This document shows, piece after piece, positions 1 through 8,841 of a stretch of 54,867 nt of DNA. The notes under the pieces are model-generated. The model was not told where the DNA came from. It did not search any database and saw only the letters and a list, made by a program, of their open reading frames with translations. The number at the start of each line of letters is the position of its first letter. The stretch's first letter is position 1. The stretch lies in contig JANWIJ010000057.1 of assembly GCA_025449935.1 (NCBI GenBank), positions 1-54,867 on the forward strand. Reading direction: 5' to 3'. The translations under genes were made by a program, and so were the position numbers. This DNA is from Chitinophagaceae bacterium. Lineage in GTDB: Bacteria; Bacteroidota; Bacteroidia; Chitinophagales; Chitinophagaceae.

Positions 1-1
1 T

Positions 2-367
2 TACCCGGGTTATGTCATGATTGAGATTGCCAATGGAAAACTCTCTGATGACCTGAGGGATATTGTCAAGAATACCACTAACGTCATTCATTTCCTGGGG
101 AAGGACAATCCCATTGCCCTGCGTAAGGCTGAAGTAAATAAAATGCTGGGCAAAATGGATGAGATGGCGGAAGCCGGTGGCGTAAGCATGAGCGAGCCTT
201 TTATCGTCGGGGAGACCATTAAGATTATCGAAGGCCCATTCAATGACTTTAATGGTGTAATTGAAGAAGTAAATGACGAAAAGAAAAAATTAAAGGTAAC
301 CGTAAAGATATTTGGTCGTTCGACCCCTGTCGAACTGAATTATATGCAGGTTGAGAAGATCAGCTGA
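2..367 (+). CDS. nusG: Transcription termination/antitermination protein NusG, C-terminal part (5' end outside window)
   Basis: The reading frame is open to the left edge, so this is the last ~121 residues of NusG; the first ATG at 17 is internal (it sits in the conserved YPGYV-type segment of the N-terminal NGN domain). The visible part holds the end of the NGN domain, which binds the RNA polymerase clamp, then a linker, then a C-terminal KOW domain beginning around EPFIVGETIKIIEGPF and ending PVELNYMQVEKIS. In the family the KOW domain contacts Rho or ribosomal protein S10. A strong terminator follows directly, so nusG is not cotranscribed by default with rplK, unlike in many bacteria. Identification is secure; only the start is missing. 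Confidence 0.97.
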   Translation, partial: YPGYVMIEIANGKLSDDLRDIVKNTTNVIHFLGKDNPIALRKAEVNKMLGKMDEMAEAGGVSMSEPFIVGETIKIIEGPFNDFNGVIEEVNDEKKKLKVTVKIFGRSTPVELNYMQVEKIS

Positions 368-387
368 CAGGCAGAACATTTTTATTT

Positions 388-412
388 AAGCCATCCGCCG
401 GATGGCTTTTTT
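388..412 (+). terminator. Intrinsic terminator after nusG
   Basis: A perfect 9-bp stem (388-396 with 400-408) closes a 3-nt GCC loop and is followed by a T run. It lies 21 bases past the nusG stop and should end the upstream (secE-)nusG transcript. Confidence 0.9.
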
Positions 413-515
413 CGTTTCTTACCCGTATGCCCGCCTGAAAGGAAAGCTGCCTGACAGATAAGAGAGAAATAGGTGGGTACCTTCAGGAAACATAAATTTT
501 ACCGGGATCCTTGAT

Positions 516-1181
516 ATGAAATTCATTCTAATTCTGCTTGCAGGTTATTTACTGCTGGTATCCTGCAACAAGGATCCGGCCGGTCCCGCTCCATTTTCGG
601 AAGCGAGATACACTATTACCATAACCGGTAAATGGGCCCTGCCTGAATTTACAGTGCCGCCCGGGGCGCATTATACCACCTTTATCGGTATGGTTCACAA
701 CAGTAATGCATCCTTGTGGCAGGCAGGCTCGCTGGCAAGCCCCGGAACAGAAATGCTGGCAGAAACAGGGGGAGGAGGGCCGATATTAGCGGAAATTGAT
801 TCCATGATTGCGGCCAGGAATGCTTTGTCGCTGCTGCTTTTTGTAGCACCACCTGTATCAGGAACCAGGGTGGCAAATATCTATTGCAACAGCAATTACC
901 CGCGGGTCAGTTTTGCTTCAATGCTTGGGCCAACGCCTGACTGGTTTGTAGGGGTCAGCGGGGTTAATTTATTTACCAATAACAAATGGGTAACTGATAC
1001 TATTATTCACTTGTATGCTTATGATGCTGGTACGGAGGATGGGGATATTTTTGGTTACAATAACCCGCCATCTGTTCCCCAGCAAACCATTCACGTACTG
1101 CAGGCGGCACAGGCTACCGTCCTGGCAAACGGAAATTCCATATTATCCCCGATAGCCATCGCCAGGCTGACAAAACAGTAA
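516..1181 (+). CDS. Spondin-domain lipoprotein
   Basis: This is a 221-residue predicted lipoprotein. A short hydrophobic signal runs to the lipobox LLVSC, making Cys17 the lipidated residue. Residues ~30-200 resemble the bacterial Spondin_N family: YTITITGKW at the N-terminus, then HYTTFIGMVHNSNASLW, SLASPG, ETGG, and the strongly conserved SMLGPTPDWFVGVSGVNL followed by LYAYDAGTEDGDIF. In animals spondin N domains are extracellular matrix adhesion domains with a C2-like fold; the bacterial proteins are secreted and of unproved role. It sits alone between the nusG terminator and the rplK promoter. No canonical promoter is obvious; TAAATTTT at 493-500 is one base off the -7 consensus. The ATG at 516 is right because the signal peptide begins there. 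Function beyond an envelope or adhesion role is unknown. Confidence 0.85.
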   Translation: MKFILILLAGYLLLVSCNKDPAGPAPFSEARYTITITGKWALPEFTVPPGAHYTTFIGMVHNSNASLWQAGSLASPGTEMLAETGGGGPILAEIDSMIAARNALSLLLFVAPPVSGTRVANIYCNSNYPRVSFASMLGPTPDWFVGVSGVNLFTNNKWVTDTIIHLYAYDAGTEDGDIFGYNNPPSVPQQTIHVLQAAQATVLANGNSILSPIAIARLTKQ

Positions 1182-1232
1182 GTAATTGTCGGCCTGGGTA
1201 GGTTAAACGGTCAAAAAAATAACCGGAAAACC

Positions 1233-1263
1233 TTTGCCCATACACGATTTGCCCTTATCTTTG
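1233..1263 (+). promoter_or_regulatory. Promoter of the rplKAJL operon
   Basis: TTTG at 1233-1236, 19 bases, then TATCTTTG at 1256-1263: an exact match to the Bacteroidetes sigma-A-type consensus (TTTG near -33, TAnnTTTG near -7). Transcription would start near 1270, giving a leader of about 120 bases before rplK. Confidence 0.82.
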
Positions 1264-1287
1264 CCGGCCCAATTAGTTCTTTTGAAA

Positions 1288-1365
1288 ACCGGTCAACCGG
1301 TAATGAGGAATCCCGCTACGGCGGGATTGGGAGACCAAGTAGCCACCCGATGGTGGAGAAAGGTC
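1288..1365 (+). promoter_or_regulatory. Structured 5' leader of rplK, candidate L1 autoregulatory site
   Basis: Three consecutive hairpins fill the leader. P1 is a 5-bp stem (1288-1292/1297-1301) with a TCAA loop. P2 is a perfect 8-bp stem (1309-1316/1321-1328) capped by a C(UACG)G tetraloop, an exceptionally stable cap. P3 has an outer stem (1333-1336/1362-1365) and an inner stem (1343-1347/1352-1356), separated by an asymmetric internal loop with AAGUAG on one side and AGAAA on the other. Two stems joined by an internal loop, with a GAGAAA-like 3' strand, recall known ribosomal protein L1 mRNA targets, and L1 is encoded by the second gene of the operon. The structures are visible; the L1 role is inferred. 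Confidence 0.5.
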
Positions 1366-1388
1366 GTTAACACCAAAAAAGTTTAAAA

Positions 1389-1832
1389 ATGGCAAAAGAA
1401 ATCGGCGGCTTTGTAAAGCTGCAGTGTAAAGGTGGCCAGGCGAATCCTGCACCACCTATCGGTCCTGCGCTGGGTTCCAAGGGTATTAATATCATGGAAT
1501 TCTGCAAACAGTTCAACGCGAGAACGCAGGATAAAATGGGAAAAGTTCTCCCAGTTTTAATTACTGTTTATACAGACAAGAGTTTTGATTTCATTATCAA
1601 AACGCCCCCCGCAGCTATTCAGCTGATGGAAGCCGCTAAAATTCAAAAAGGTTCCAAAGAGAGCAACCGCAACAAAGTTGGTAAGGTTAACTGGTCGCAG
1701 GTCGAAGCAATTGCTAAAGACAAAATGCCTGACTTGAACTGCTTTACCGTGGAAAGCGCCATGAAAATGGTGGCCGGTACTGCACGCAGCATGGGACTCA
1801 ATGTGGAAGGTAAAGCTCCCTGGGAAAATTAA
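1389..1832 (+). CDS. rplK: 50S ribosomal protein L11
   Basis: This is a 147-residue L11 of normal length. It carries the N-terminal domain with the PPIGPALG segment (here [23 protein letters not shown]) and the C-terminal rRNA-binding domain ending in [13 protein letters not shown]11 binds the GTPase-associated centre of 23S rRNA and takes part in factor binding and in RelA activation. It is the first gene of rplK-rplA-rplJ-rplL, 26 bases upstream of rplA, and has its own promoter and a structured leader. The ATG at 1389 gives the expected [12 protein letters not shown] start. Confidence 0.98.
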   Translation: MAKEIGGFVKLQCKGGQANPAPPIGPALGSKGINIMEFCKQFNARTQDKMGKVLPVLITVYTDKSFDFIIKTPPAAIQLMEAAKIQKGSKESNRNKVGKVNWSQVEAIAKDKMPDLNCFTVESAMKMVAGTARSMGLNVEGKAPWEN

Positions 1833-1858
1833 TCTTCTGATTTAAAAAACGAATTACA

Positions 1859-2554
1859 ATGGCATTCATCAGTAAAAAAAGAAAAGTTGCAGAGACAAAA
1901 GTTGATGCAGGCAAATCATATTCATTGAAAGAGGCATCTACACTGGTAAAACAAATTACCACCTGCAAATTTGATGCTTCCGTGGACTTGCATGTTCGCC
2001 TGGGAGTGGATCCCAAAAAGGCAGACCAGGCCATCCGCGGTACTGTAACACTTCCTCACGGAACGGGTAAAACGAAGAAAGTATTGGTGCTTTGCACCCC
2101 TGATAAAGAAGCGGAAGCAAGAGCAGCCGGTGCTGACTTTGTTGGCCTGGATGAGTTTGTAACCAAGATAGAAGGTGGCTGGGTAGATGTGGATGTGATC
2201 ATCGCTACACCATCTGTCATGCCGAAGATTGGTAAACTGGGTAAAGTGCTGGGGCCCCGTAACCTGATGCCCAATCCTAAAACAGGTACCGTTACAAACG
2301 ATGTGGCAAATGCTATCAATGATGTGAAGGGTGGTAAGATCGCCTTCAAAGTCGATAAAGTAGGGATCATTCATGCATCGATTGGCCGTATTAGTTTTGC
2401 TCCTGAAAAGATCGAGGCAAACAGCCAGGAATTGCTGAATGCTATCATCCGGGCGAAGCCTTCCTCTGCAAAAGGTATTTACCTGAGAGGCATCAGTATG
2501 GCCAGCACGATGAGTCCTGGAATAGCCGTAGACACAAAAGCATTTGTTCACTAA
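1859..2554 (+). CDS. rplA: 50S ribosomal protein L1
   Basis: This is a 231-residue L1, full length for the family. The signatures [24 protein letters not shown] and [17 protein letters not shown] are present, with the C-terminal [21 protein letters not shown]1 forms the mobile stalk that steers deacylated tRNA from the E site. In other bacteria it represses translation of its own L11-L1 message, so the structured leader upstream of rplK is its obvious candidate target. It lies 26 bases after rplK and 74 bases before rplJ. Confidence 0.98.
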   Translation: MAFISKKRKVAETKVDAGKSYSLKEASTLVKQITTCKFDASVDLHVRLGVDPKKADQAIRGTVTLPHGTGKTKKVLVLCTPDKEAEARAAGADFVGLDEFVTKIEGGWVDVDVIIATPSVMPKIGKLGKVLGPRNLMPNPKTGTVTNDVANAINDVKGGKIAFKVDKVGIIHASIGRISFAPEKIEANSQELLNAIIRAKPSSAKGIYLRGISMASTMSPGIAVDTKAFVH

Positions 2555-2628
2555 ACCTCACCAGCATCCTCCTGGAAAGGTGGAATAGCGGCGAGTATTA
2601 AATTCAGAACAGTCAAAATTTTAATAAA
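2555..2628 (+). promoter_or_regulatory. rplA-rplJ intergenic leader, weak hairpin, possible L10-type control region
   Basis: The 74-base gap can fold CACC (2559-2562) with GGTG (2579-2582) and AG with CT inside it, leaving GGAAA bulged on the 3' side. L10-L12 complexes commonly autoregulate rplJ through a leader in this position, but I cannot match this sequence to that motif with confidence. No promoter is visible. Confidence 0.25.
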
Positions 2629-3156
2629 ATGACTAAAGATCAAAAAAACGAAGTAATCGAAGTACTGAAGGGCAAGTTCTCCCAGTATAATAACTTCTAT
2701 ATTACCGATACAGAATCACTCTCGGTGGAACAGGTGAGCAAATTGCGCCGCGCGTGCTTCAGCAAGCAGGTGGAAATGAAAGTGGCAAAGAATACACTCA
2801 TTAAAAAAGCACTCGAATCACTGGATGGCGACAAATATGCAGGTATGTATGACTCCCTGCACAAAGTAACGGCACTGATGTTTTCTGAGAACCCCAAAGA
2901 ACCGGCACTTATCATCAGTTCCTTCCGTAAAGAAAGCAACGGTGAAAGACCCGTGCTGAAGGCCGCTTTTATCAATGGCGATGTGTACACCGGCGATAAT
3001 CACCTGAAAGCGCTTACCCAGATCAAATCCAAGAATGAACTGATCGGTGAGGTGATCGGGTTGTTGCAATCACCAGCTAAGAGAGTGCTGGCTGCATTAT
3101 TGCACCATCATGAGCAGAAAGCTGCTGGTACCGAAGTTGCTGCAGCAGCTGAATAA
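2629..3156 (+). CDS. rplJ: 50S ribosomal protein L10
   Basis: This is a 175-residue L10, which anchors the L7/L12 dimers to the stalk base. The N-terminal rRNA-binding domain starts MTKDQKNEVIEVLKGKFSQYNNFYITD and includes RRACFSKQVEMKVAKNTLIKKAL. The C-terminal helix that carries L7/L12 dimers ends in an Ala/Glu-rich tail. It sits third in the operon and is followed by rplL after a 127-base gap that contains a palindrome but no obvious terminator. Confidence 0.97.
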   Translation: MTKDQKNEVIEVLKGKFSQYNNFYITDTESLSVEQVSKLRRACFSKQVEMKVAKNTLIKKALESLDGDKYAGMYDSLHKVTALMFSENPKEPALIISSFRKESNGERPVLKAAFINGDVYTGDNHLKALTQIKSKNELIGEVIGLLQSPAKRVLAALLHHHEQKAAGTEVAAAAE

Positions 3157-3236
3157 TTGAGTAACCGGCTTCTGGCTAACAGCAAACAACTGGTAGCCAA
3201 CAGCCATACTATAAAACAATTTTTTTAATACGCCGT

Positions 3237-3266
3237 CGGATCCGCCAGTTGGCGGAAGTGAAGACG
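3237..3266 (+). repeat. Palindromic hairpin in the rplJ-rplL gap
   Basis: TCCGCCA (3241-3247) pairs with TGGCGGA (3250-3256) across two bases, flanked by CGTC and GACG that could extend the stem imperfectly. There is no T run, so it is not an intrinsic terminator. It could be a REP-like dispersed repeat or an mRNA processing/stability element that sets the rplJ:rplL ratio. Confidence 0.5.
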
Positions 3267-3283
3267 GGAAAAATTTAAATCAA

Positions 3284-3661
3284 ATGGCAGACGTAAAAGC
3301 ATTAGCAGAAGGCCTTGTAGCCTTAACAGTAAAAGAAGTACAGGAACTTGCTGACTTCTTAAAATCAGAGTATGGTATTGAGCCGGCAGCTGCAGCCGTT
3401 GTAATGGCAGGTGGTGGTGAAGGTGGTGGCGCAGCCGCTGCTGAAGAAAAAACAGCTTTCAATGTAGTGTTGAAAAGTGGTGGTGCTTCCAAACTGAACG
3501 TTGTGAAGATCGTTAAAGATCTGACGGGCTTAGGTTTGAAGGAAGCTAAAGACCTGGTTGATGGTGCACCCAAGAATATCAAAGAAGGAATTTCTAAAGC
3601 AGAAGCAGAAGAAATTGTTGCCAAGCTGAAAGAAGCCGGTGCAGACGTTGAGATCGCTTAA
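3284..3661 (+). CDS. rplL: 50S ribosomal protein L7/L12
   Basis: This is a 125-residue acidic stalk protein. It has an N-terminal dimerisation segment ([26 protein letters not shown]), an Ala/Gly-rich hinge around residues 38-55, and the C-terminal factor-binding domain [39 protein letters not shown]. Length and order are typical. It closes the four-gene ribosomal operon and is followed at once by a strong terminator, so rpoBC does not depend on read-through from here. Confidence 0.98.
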   Translation: MADVKALAEGLVALTVKEVQELADFLKSEYGIEPAAAAVVMAGGGEGGGAAAAEEKTAFNVVLKSGGASKLNVVKIVKDLTGLGLKEAKDLVDGAPKNIKEGISKAEAEEIVAKLKEAGADVEIA

Positions 3662-3682
3662 TTCTCTTACGAAAGATATCTG

Positions 3683-3710
3683 AACCCTTCGCGTTGCGGA
3701 GGGTTTTTTT
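3683..3710 (+). terminator. Intrinsic terminator after rplL
   Basis: A 10-bp stem (3683-3692 with 3696-3705, one G-T pair) with a GTT loop is followed by seven T. It overlaps the stop codon of the opposing helix-hairpin-helix gene and separates the ribosomal genes from rpoB. Confidence 0.9.
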
Positions 3711-4662
3711 ATTGGAGGGACAGGTAAGGCAGAACCTTATTATAAATCTCATCATTGACTGCCATCACTTTCCTGATATCTTCAATTTTTATAAAAGGGC
3801 CATGTTCATTCCGGTAAGCTACCAGCGGGTTTGCTAAATTATACCTGATATAGGGATGTGCTTTTAATTCGTCAAGGGTTGCGGTATTGATATTAATTTT
3901 CTTAATTGTTTCATTCTCCAGGGCCAGCCTTTTTTTTATTTTTTGGAATGTAGAATCGGGTAATCCAAATGTCTCTGCAACCTGGTCAACTGAATAGAAA
4001 CCGCCGAGCTTATCCCTGAAATTCACAATCCGGGCGGCCAGTTTGCTTCCAATACCGGGCAAGGCAATAAAGGCCGCCGTGTCTGCCGAGTTGATATCAA
4101 TAACGGTATAACGCTCAGTGGGCTTCTTGTCAGGCTGATTTTCTGTGGACACAGCACCTTTGTCGTTCGCGAAGTCAGGTTGTTCCGTAGATTTAATGGT
4201 TACGTAGGGAGCTATTCTTTCATATTCATCCGGAAACAACCCGTAAATTTTTCGCAGGTCTTCCGGTTTCTTAAAACGACCTCCCCTGACCAGGTAATTT
4301 TGGATCGTGCTGATGGTTTTTGCCCTTATCCCGAGTTTTTCCCAACCTGCTGCCGCTAAAGTATTGGGGTCAAAAAAGAAGAGTTCTCCTTTTTTCTGCT
4401 CACGATAACGGGGTACTGACCGGTCATACTGGTAATAACCAGCTTTTTCTTCATATGAGTTCCCCGTGTCCCTTATTTCCAGTTTTCTTACTGCTGCCCT
4501 CCAGCTGCTGTCTGCAGGCGATGGATAAGGTATTTTATTTTTTTTCGCAATAAATTGAGGGGCCAGCCAGACAGAAAAAATGAGCAAAACCAGGACCAGT
4601 ATAGCTATCCGGTCCTTGCGGGTGAAGGTGAAATAATCAGTCACTATTTGTTTCCAAGCCAT
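3709..4662 (-). CDS. Membrane-anchored helix-hairpin-helix (ComEA-like) protein
   Basis: The protein has 317 residues, starting at the ATG at 4662; the frame also opens at a TTG six codons earlier, which I consider less likely. Residues ~20-38 form one transmembrane helix (IAILVLVLLIFSVWLAP). Three helix-hairpin-helix repeats follow: FFFDPNTLAAAGWEKLGI, then IDINSADTAAFIALPGIG with GSKLAARIVNFRDKLGGF, then ININTATLDELKAHPYI. The repeats match the DNA-binding HhH of ComEA competence proteins. The likely position is the inner membrane with the HhH repeats in the periplasm, which would suit binding of incoming DNA; this is inference. The gene is antisense to its neighbours and interrupts the conserved rplL-rpoB junction. 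Confidence 0.85.
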   Translation of the reverse strand: MAWKQIVTDYFTFTRKDRIAILVLVLLIFSVWLAPQFIAKKNKIPYPSPADSSWRAAVRKLEIRDTGNSYEEKAGYYQYDRSVPRYREQKKGELFFFDPNTLAAAGWEKLGIRAKTISTIQNYLVRGGRFKKPEDLRKIYGLFPDEYERIAPYVTIKSTEQPDFANDKGAVSTENQPDKKPTERYTVIDINSADTAAFIALPGIGSKLAARIVNFRDKLGGFYSVDQVAETFGLPDSTFQKIKKRLALENETIKKININTATLDELKAHPYIRYNLANPLVAYRNEHGPFIKIEDIRKVMAVNDEIYNKVLPYLSLQ

Positions 4663-4752
4663 CACGGAAATTTCAAACAAGCTAAGGGGCCATAGACAGC
4701 CTCAAAAAGCTTTTTCACCAAATTTTGGCGGGATTTTTGTCGGCAACTTTTT

Positions 4753-4783
4753 CTTGTTAGAGAATGATAAATCCTTACCTTTG
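4753..4783 (+). promoter_or_regulatory. Promoter of rpoBC
   Basis: CTTG (4753-4756), 19 bases, then TACCTTTG (4776-4783). It matches the Bacteroidetes consensus with one change in the -33 box. Transcription should start near 4790, giving a leader of about 137 bases. Confidence 0.72.
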
Positions 4784-4926
4784 CCATCCTTTATTTTGGC
4801 CAAATATATTTTGACATCCCAAATCATGTGTAACTAGTTGAATTTCACAGGTTTTTGTTTCATGAGAGATAAGAGCCTGAATGTGATTTGTATGTCCTCA
4901 ACGTTGTAAAAACCGGTATTACGCAT

Positions 4927-7900
4927 ATGTCTTCAACTAAAGTGAACTCAAGAGTGGATTTCGGTAAAATCAAGCACCTGGCTGAAACCCCCGATCTTCT
5001 TGAAGTACAGATCCAATCATTTAAAGAATTTTTCCAGTTAGAAACCACTCCGGACAAACGGAATATTGAAGGTTTGTTCAGGGTATTCAAGGAAAATTTT
5101 CCCATTACCGACACCCGGAACATTTTTGTACTTGAATTCCTGGATTATTTTATTGATCCGCCCCGTTATACCATTGAAGAGTGTATGGAACGCGGACTGA
5201 CTTATGCCGTTCCCCTGAAAGCCAAACTCCGTTTGAGCTGTAATGATGAAGAGCACGTGGACTTCCAGACAATTGTCCAGGACGTGTTCCTTGGGAATAT
5301 TCCCTACATGACGCCCCGCGGTACATTTGTTATCAATGGTGCAGAACGGGTTGTGGTATCCCAGTTGCATCGTTCACCCGGTGTATTTTTTGGCCAATCT
5401 GTTCACCCGAACGGAACCAAAATCTATTCGGCCAGGGTTATTCCTTTCAAAGGGGCCTGGATGGAATTTGCAACAGACATCAACAACGTGATGTATGCCT
5501 ACATTGATCGCAAGAAAAAATTCCCGGTAACTACTTTGTTACGTTCTATCGGTTATGAAACAGACAAGGATATCCTTGAATTGTTTGGAATGGCCGATGA
5601 AGTAAAAACAGATAAGAAAACTCTTGGCAAATATGTTGGGAAACGTCTTGCTGCCCGTGTACTGAGAACCTGGGTGGAAGATTTCGTAGATGAGGATACC
5701 GGCGAAGTTGTTTCTATTGAAAGAAACGAAATCGTCATGGAGAGGGATACCGTGCTGGACGAGGAAGCCATCGATACCATTTCAGAAATGGATGTGAAGA
5801 GCGTATTCATCCAGCGGGAAGACGTGGGAGGTGATTATGCAATTATTTACAATACCCTCAATAAAGATACTTCTAACAGTGAGCTGGAAGCCGTTCAGTT
5901 TATCTATCGCCAGTTAAGAGGCGCGGATGCACCGGACAATGAAACGGCCCGTGGTATCATTGATAAATTATTTTTCAGTGATAAGCGTTATGACCTCGGG
6001 GAAGTGGGTCGTTACAAGATCAACCGTAAACTCAACGTTGATCTGCCGCTGGATAAAAAAACCCTGACAAGAGAAGACATCATCCTGATCATCAAATACC
6101 TGGTTAAACTAACTAATGGAAAGGCGGAGATTGATGATATTGATCACCTGAGCAACCGCCGCGTTCGTACCGTGGGTGAACAGTTGTATGCCCAGTTCGG
6201 TGTGGGTCTTGCGCGTATGGCCAGGACGATCCGTGAGAGAATGAATGTCAGGGACAACGAGGTGTTTACCCCGGTTGACCTGATCAATGCAAGAACGTTG
6301 TCTTCTGTGATCAACTCATTCTTTGGAACATCACAATTGTCCCAGTTCCTTGACCAGACGAATCCTTTGTCAGAAATCACGCATAAGCGACGTATCTCGG
6401 CACTGGGGCCAGGTGGTCTGAGCCGTGAAAGGGCAGGCTTCGAGGTTCGTGACGTACACTACTCACACTATGGCCGTTTGTGTACGATCGAGACACCCGA
6501 GGGACCGAACATTGGTTTGATATCCACGCTTTGCGTTCATGCCAAGATCAATGACATGGGCTTTATTGAAACACCCTACCGAAAAGTGCATGAGGGTAAA
6601 GTAAATATGAAGGAACTGAATTTCCTGAGCGCGGAAGAAGAGGACCTGGCAAAAATCGCCCAGGCAAATACACCGCTCGATGAAAAAGGAAATTTTAAAG
6701 AAGAAAAAATCGTAAGCCGTGAAACGGGTGATTTCCCGATCCTGGATAAAAATGATGTTGAATACATGGACGTGGCGCCCAACCAGATTGTTGGTTTGAG
6801 TGCGTCGCTGATTCCGTTCCTGGAACATGATGATGCGAACCGTGCCCTCATGGGATCAAACATGCAACGCCAGGCAGTTCCGCTTATCCGTCCTGATGTT
6901 CCCGTTGTAGGAACAGGGCTGGAAGGTAAAGCCGCCCGGGATGCAAGGATACAGATCCACTCAGATGGAAACGGTATTGTTGAGTTCGTGGATGCGAATG
7001 AGATTCATGTCCGCTATGACAGGGATGCACAGGAAAAACTGGTCAGCTTTGAAGATGACCTGAGGATTTACAGATTGACCAAGTTCATCAAAACAAACCA
7101 GGAGACCTGCATCAACCTGAAACCAGCTGTTAAAAAAGGACAGAAAGTTAAGCATGGTGATTTCTTAACAGAAGGATACGCCACACAAAACGGCGAACTG
7201 GCACTGGGTAAGAACCTGAAAGTGGCTTTCATGCCCTGGAAGGGTTACAACTTTGAGGATGCTATCGTTATCAGTGAAAGAGTGGTAAAAGAGGACCTGT
7301 TTACTTCCGTTCACATTTCTGAATATGAACTGGAAGTCAGAGATACCAAGTTGGGTGAGGAAGAATTGACGCCGGATATTCCTAACGTTTCTGAAGAAGC
7401 AACCAAGGACCTCGACGAAAACGGGATCATCAGGATTGGCGCTCATGTTAAAGAAGGAGATATATTAATTGGTAAGATCACGCCAAAAGGAGAAAGCGAT
7501 CCTACGCCGGAAGAAAAATTGTTACGTGCCATCTTCGGCGATAAGGCCGGGGATGCAAAAGATGCGTCACTGAAAGCTCCAAACGGGGTGGAAGGTGTGG
7601 TCATCGGCAAGAAATTATTCCAGCGTGCCAAAAAGGATAAGAATGCTAAAGTGAGAGAGAAAGCATCCATCGAGAAACTGGAGAAGATGCACGAGAAGAA
7701 CGAAAGTGATTTGATGGAAGTATTGCTCGAAAAACTTACAACCCTCCTGTCAAGTCATGTTTCTTCGGGTGTTAGCAACAATTTTGGTGAAGTGCAGATC
7801 GGTAAAGGAGCCAAGTTCACCGAGAAGAACCTGAGAGGGCTTGATTATGCCAATATCAATCCACTGGGCTGGACAAGTGACCGGAAAGTAGATGATCAGA

Positions 7901-8730
7901 TCAATACACTCCTTCACAACTACAATATCAAGTTCAACGAAGAACTGGGTCGTTATAAAAGAGAGAAGTTCAACATCAGCATTGGTGATGAATTACCAGC
8001 AGGTGTGCTGAAACTGGCTAAAGTTTACCTCGCTGTGAAGCGGAAACTGAAAGTGGGAGATAAAATGGCCGGCCGCCACGGAAATAAAGGGATTGTCGCC
8101 AAGATCGTACGTCATGAGGATATGCCGTTCCTGGAAGATGGAACGCCGGTGGATGTAGTGTTGAACCCGCTGGGTGTACCCAGCCGGATGAACCTGGGAC
8201 AGATCTATGAAACAATCCTCGGATGGACAGGTGAAAAGTTAGGATTGAAATTCGCTACACCCATCTTTGATGGTGCTACGGTAGATGAAATAGCCGGGTA
8301 TTGTAAGCAGGCTGATATACCGATGTACGGGCATACTTATTTGTATGACGGCGAAACTGGAGAGAAATTCCACCAGAAAGCTACCGTGGGGATCATTTAT
8401 GTTATCAAGCTCCATCACATGGTGGATGATAAGATGCATGCCCGCTCTATCGGACCATACAGTTTGATCACGCAGCAGCCGCTGGGTGGTAAGGCTCAGT
8501 TCGGAGGTCAGCGTTTTGGAGAAATGGAAGTTTGGGCACTGGAAGCATACGGTGCATCCAACATTCTCCAGGAATTACTGACACTGAAATCGGATGATAT
8601 TATCGGCCGTGCAAAAACCTACGAGGCAATTGTAAAAGGTGAGAATATCCCGAGAGCAGGTGTTCCCGAATCCTTCAATGTATTAGTACATGAATTAAGG
8701 GGATTGGGTCTTGACCTGAAGTTTGAATAA
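4927..8730 (+). CDS. rpoB: DNA-directed RNA polymerase subunit beta
   Basis: The protein has 1267 residues. I chose the ATG at 4927 ([18 protein letters not shown]); the frame is open 13 codons further to a TTG, which lacks family support. The beta-subunit landmarks are present: [19 protein letters not shown], the rifampicin pocket [21 protein letters not shown] with [19 protein letters not shown], and the C-terminal [24 protein letters not shown]. The three classic resistance positions are wild type (Asp476, His486 and Ser491, equivalent to E. coli 516, 526 and 531), so no rifampicin-resistance change is seen. It has its own promoter upstream and is followed by rpoC after 111 bases. Confidence 0.98.
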   Translation: MSSTKVNSRVDFGKIKHLAETPDLLEVQIQSFKEFFQLETTPDKRNIEGLFRVFKENFPITDTRNIFVLEFLDYFIDPPRYTIEECMERGLTYAVPLKAKLRLSCNDEEHVDFQTIVQDVFLGNIPYMTPRGTFVINGAERVVVSQLHRSPGVFFGQSVHPNGTKIYSARVIPFKGAWMEFATDINNVMYAYIDRKKKFPVTTLLRSIGYETDKDILELFGMADEVKTDKKTLGKYVGKRLAARVLRTWVEDFVDEDTGEVVSIERNEIVMERDTVLDEEAIDTISEMDVKSVFIQREDVGGDYAIIYNTLNKDTSNSELEAVQFIYRQLRGADAPDNETARGIIDKLFFSDKRYDLGEVGRYKINRKLNVDLPLDKKTLTREDIILIIKYLVKLTNGKAEIDDIDHLSNRRVRTVGEQLYAQFGVGLARMARTIRERMNVRDNEVFTPVDLINARTLSSVINSFFGTSQLSQFLDQTNPLSEITHKRRISALGPGGLSRERAGFEVRDVHYSHYGRLCTIETPEGPNIGLISTLCVHAKINDMGFIETPYRKVHEGKVNMKELNFLSAEEEDLAKIAQANTPLDEKGNFKEEKIVSRETGDFPILDKNDVEYMDVAPNQIVGLSASLIPFLEHDDANRALMGSNMQRQAVPLIRPDVPVVGTGLEGKAARDARIQIHSDGNGIVEFVDANEIHVRYDRDAQEKLVSFEDDLRIYRLTKFIKTNQETCINLKPAVKKGQKVKHGDFLTEGYATQNGELALGKNLKVAFMPWKGYNFEDAIVISERVVKEDLFTSVHISEYELEVRDTKLGEEELTPDIPNVSEEATKDLDENGIIRIGAHVKEGDILIGKITPKGESDPTPEEKLLRAIFGDKAGDAKDASLKAPNGVEGVVIGKKLFQRAKKDKNAKVREKASIEKLEKMHEKNESDLMEVLLEKLTTLLSSHVSSGVSNNFGEVQIGKGAKFTEKNLRGLDYANINPLGWTSDRKVDDQINTLLHNYNIKFNEELGRYKREKFNISIGDELPAGVLKLAKVYLAVKRKLKVGDKMAGRHGNKGIVAKIVRHEDMPFLEDGTPVDVVLNPLGVPSRMNLGQIYETILGWTGEKLGLKFATPIFDGATVDEIAGYCKQADIPMYGHTYLYDGETGEKFHQKATVGIIYVIKLHHMVDDKMHARSIGPYSLITQQPLGGKAQFGGQRFGEMEVWALEAYGASNILQELLTLKSDDIIGRAKTYEAIVKGENIPRAGVPESFNVLVHELRGLGLDLKFE

Positions 8731-8841
8731 AGAAAGCTAGGAGTTAGCAGCCACGGCTGCGGGCTCTTCTTTTGAAAAAAATTTAAAATCATTAGCGACT
8801 GGCCAGCTGCCCGGCGCTAACAGCTAAAAGCTCCAAATAAT

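Noticed and set aside
1922-2551. Long open frame antisense to rplA (209 codons, minus strand)
   Set aside because: It is a mirror of the highly constrained rplA frame and has no recognisable domain.
4888-4926. Upstream TTG extension of rpoB
   Set aside because: The 13 extra codons have no family match; the ATG at 4927 gives the normal N-terminus.
8747-8760. Hairpin between rpoB and rpoC as terminator
   Set aside because: The stem is only 5 bp with no T run; cotranscription of rpoBC is expected.
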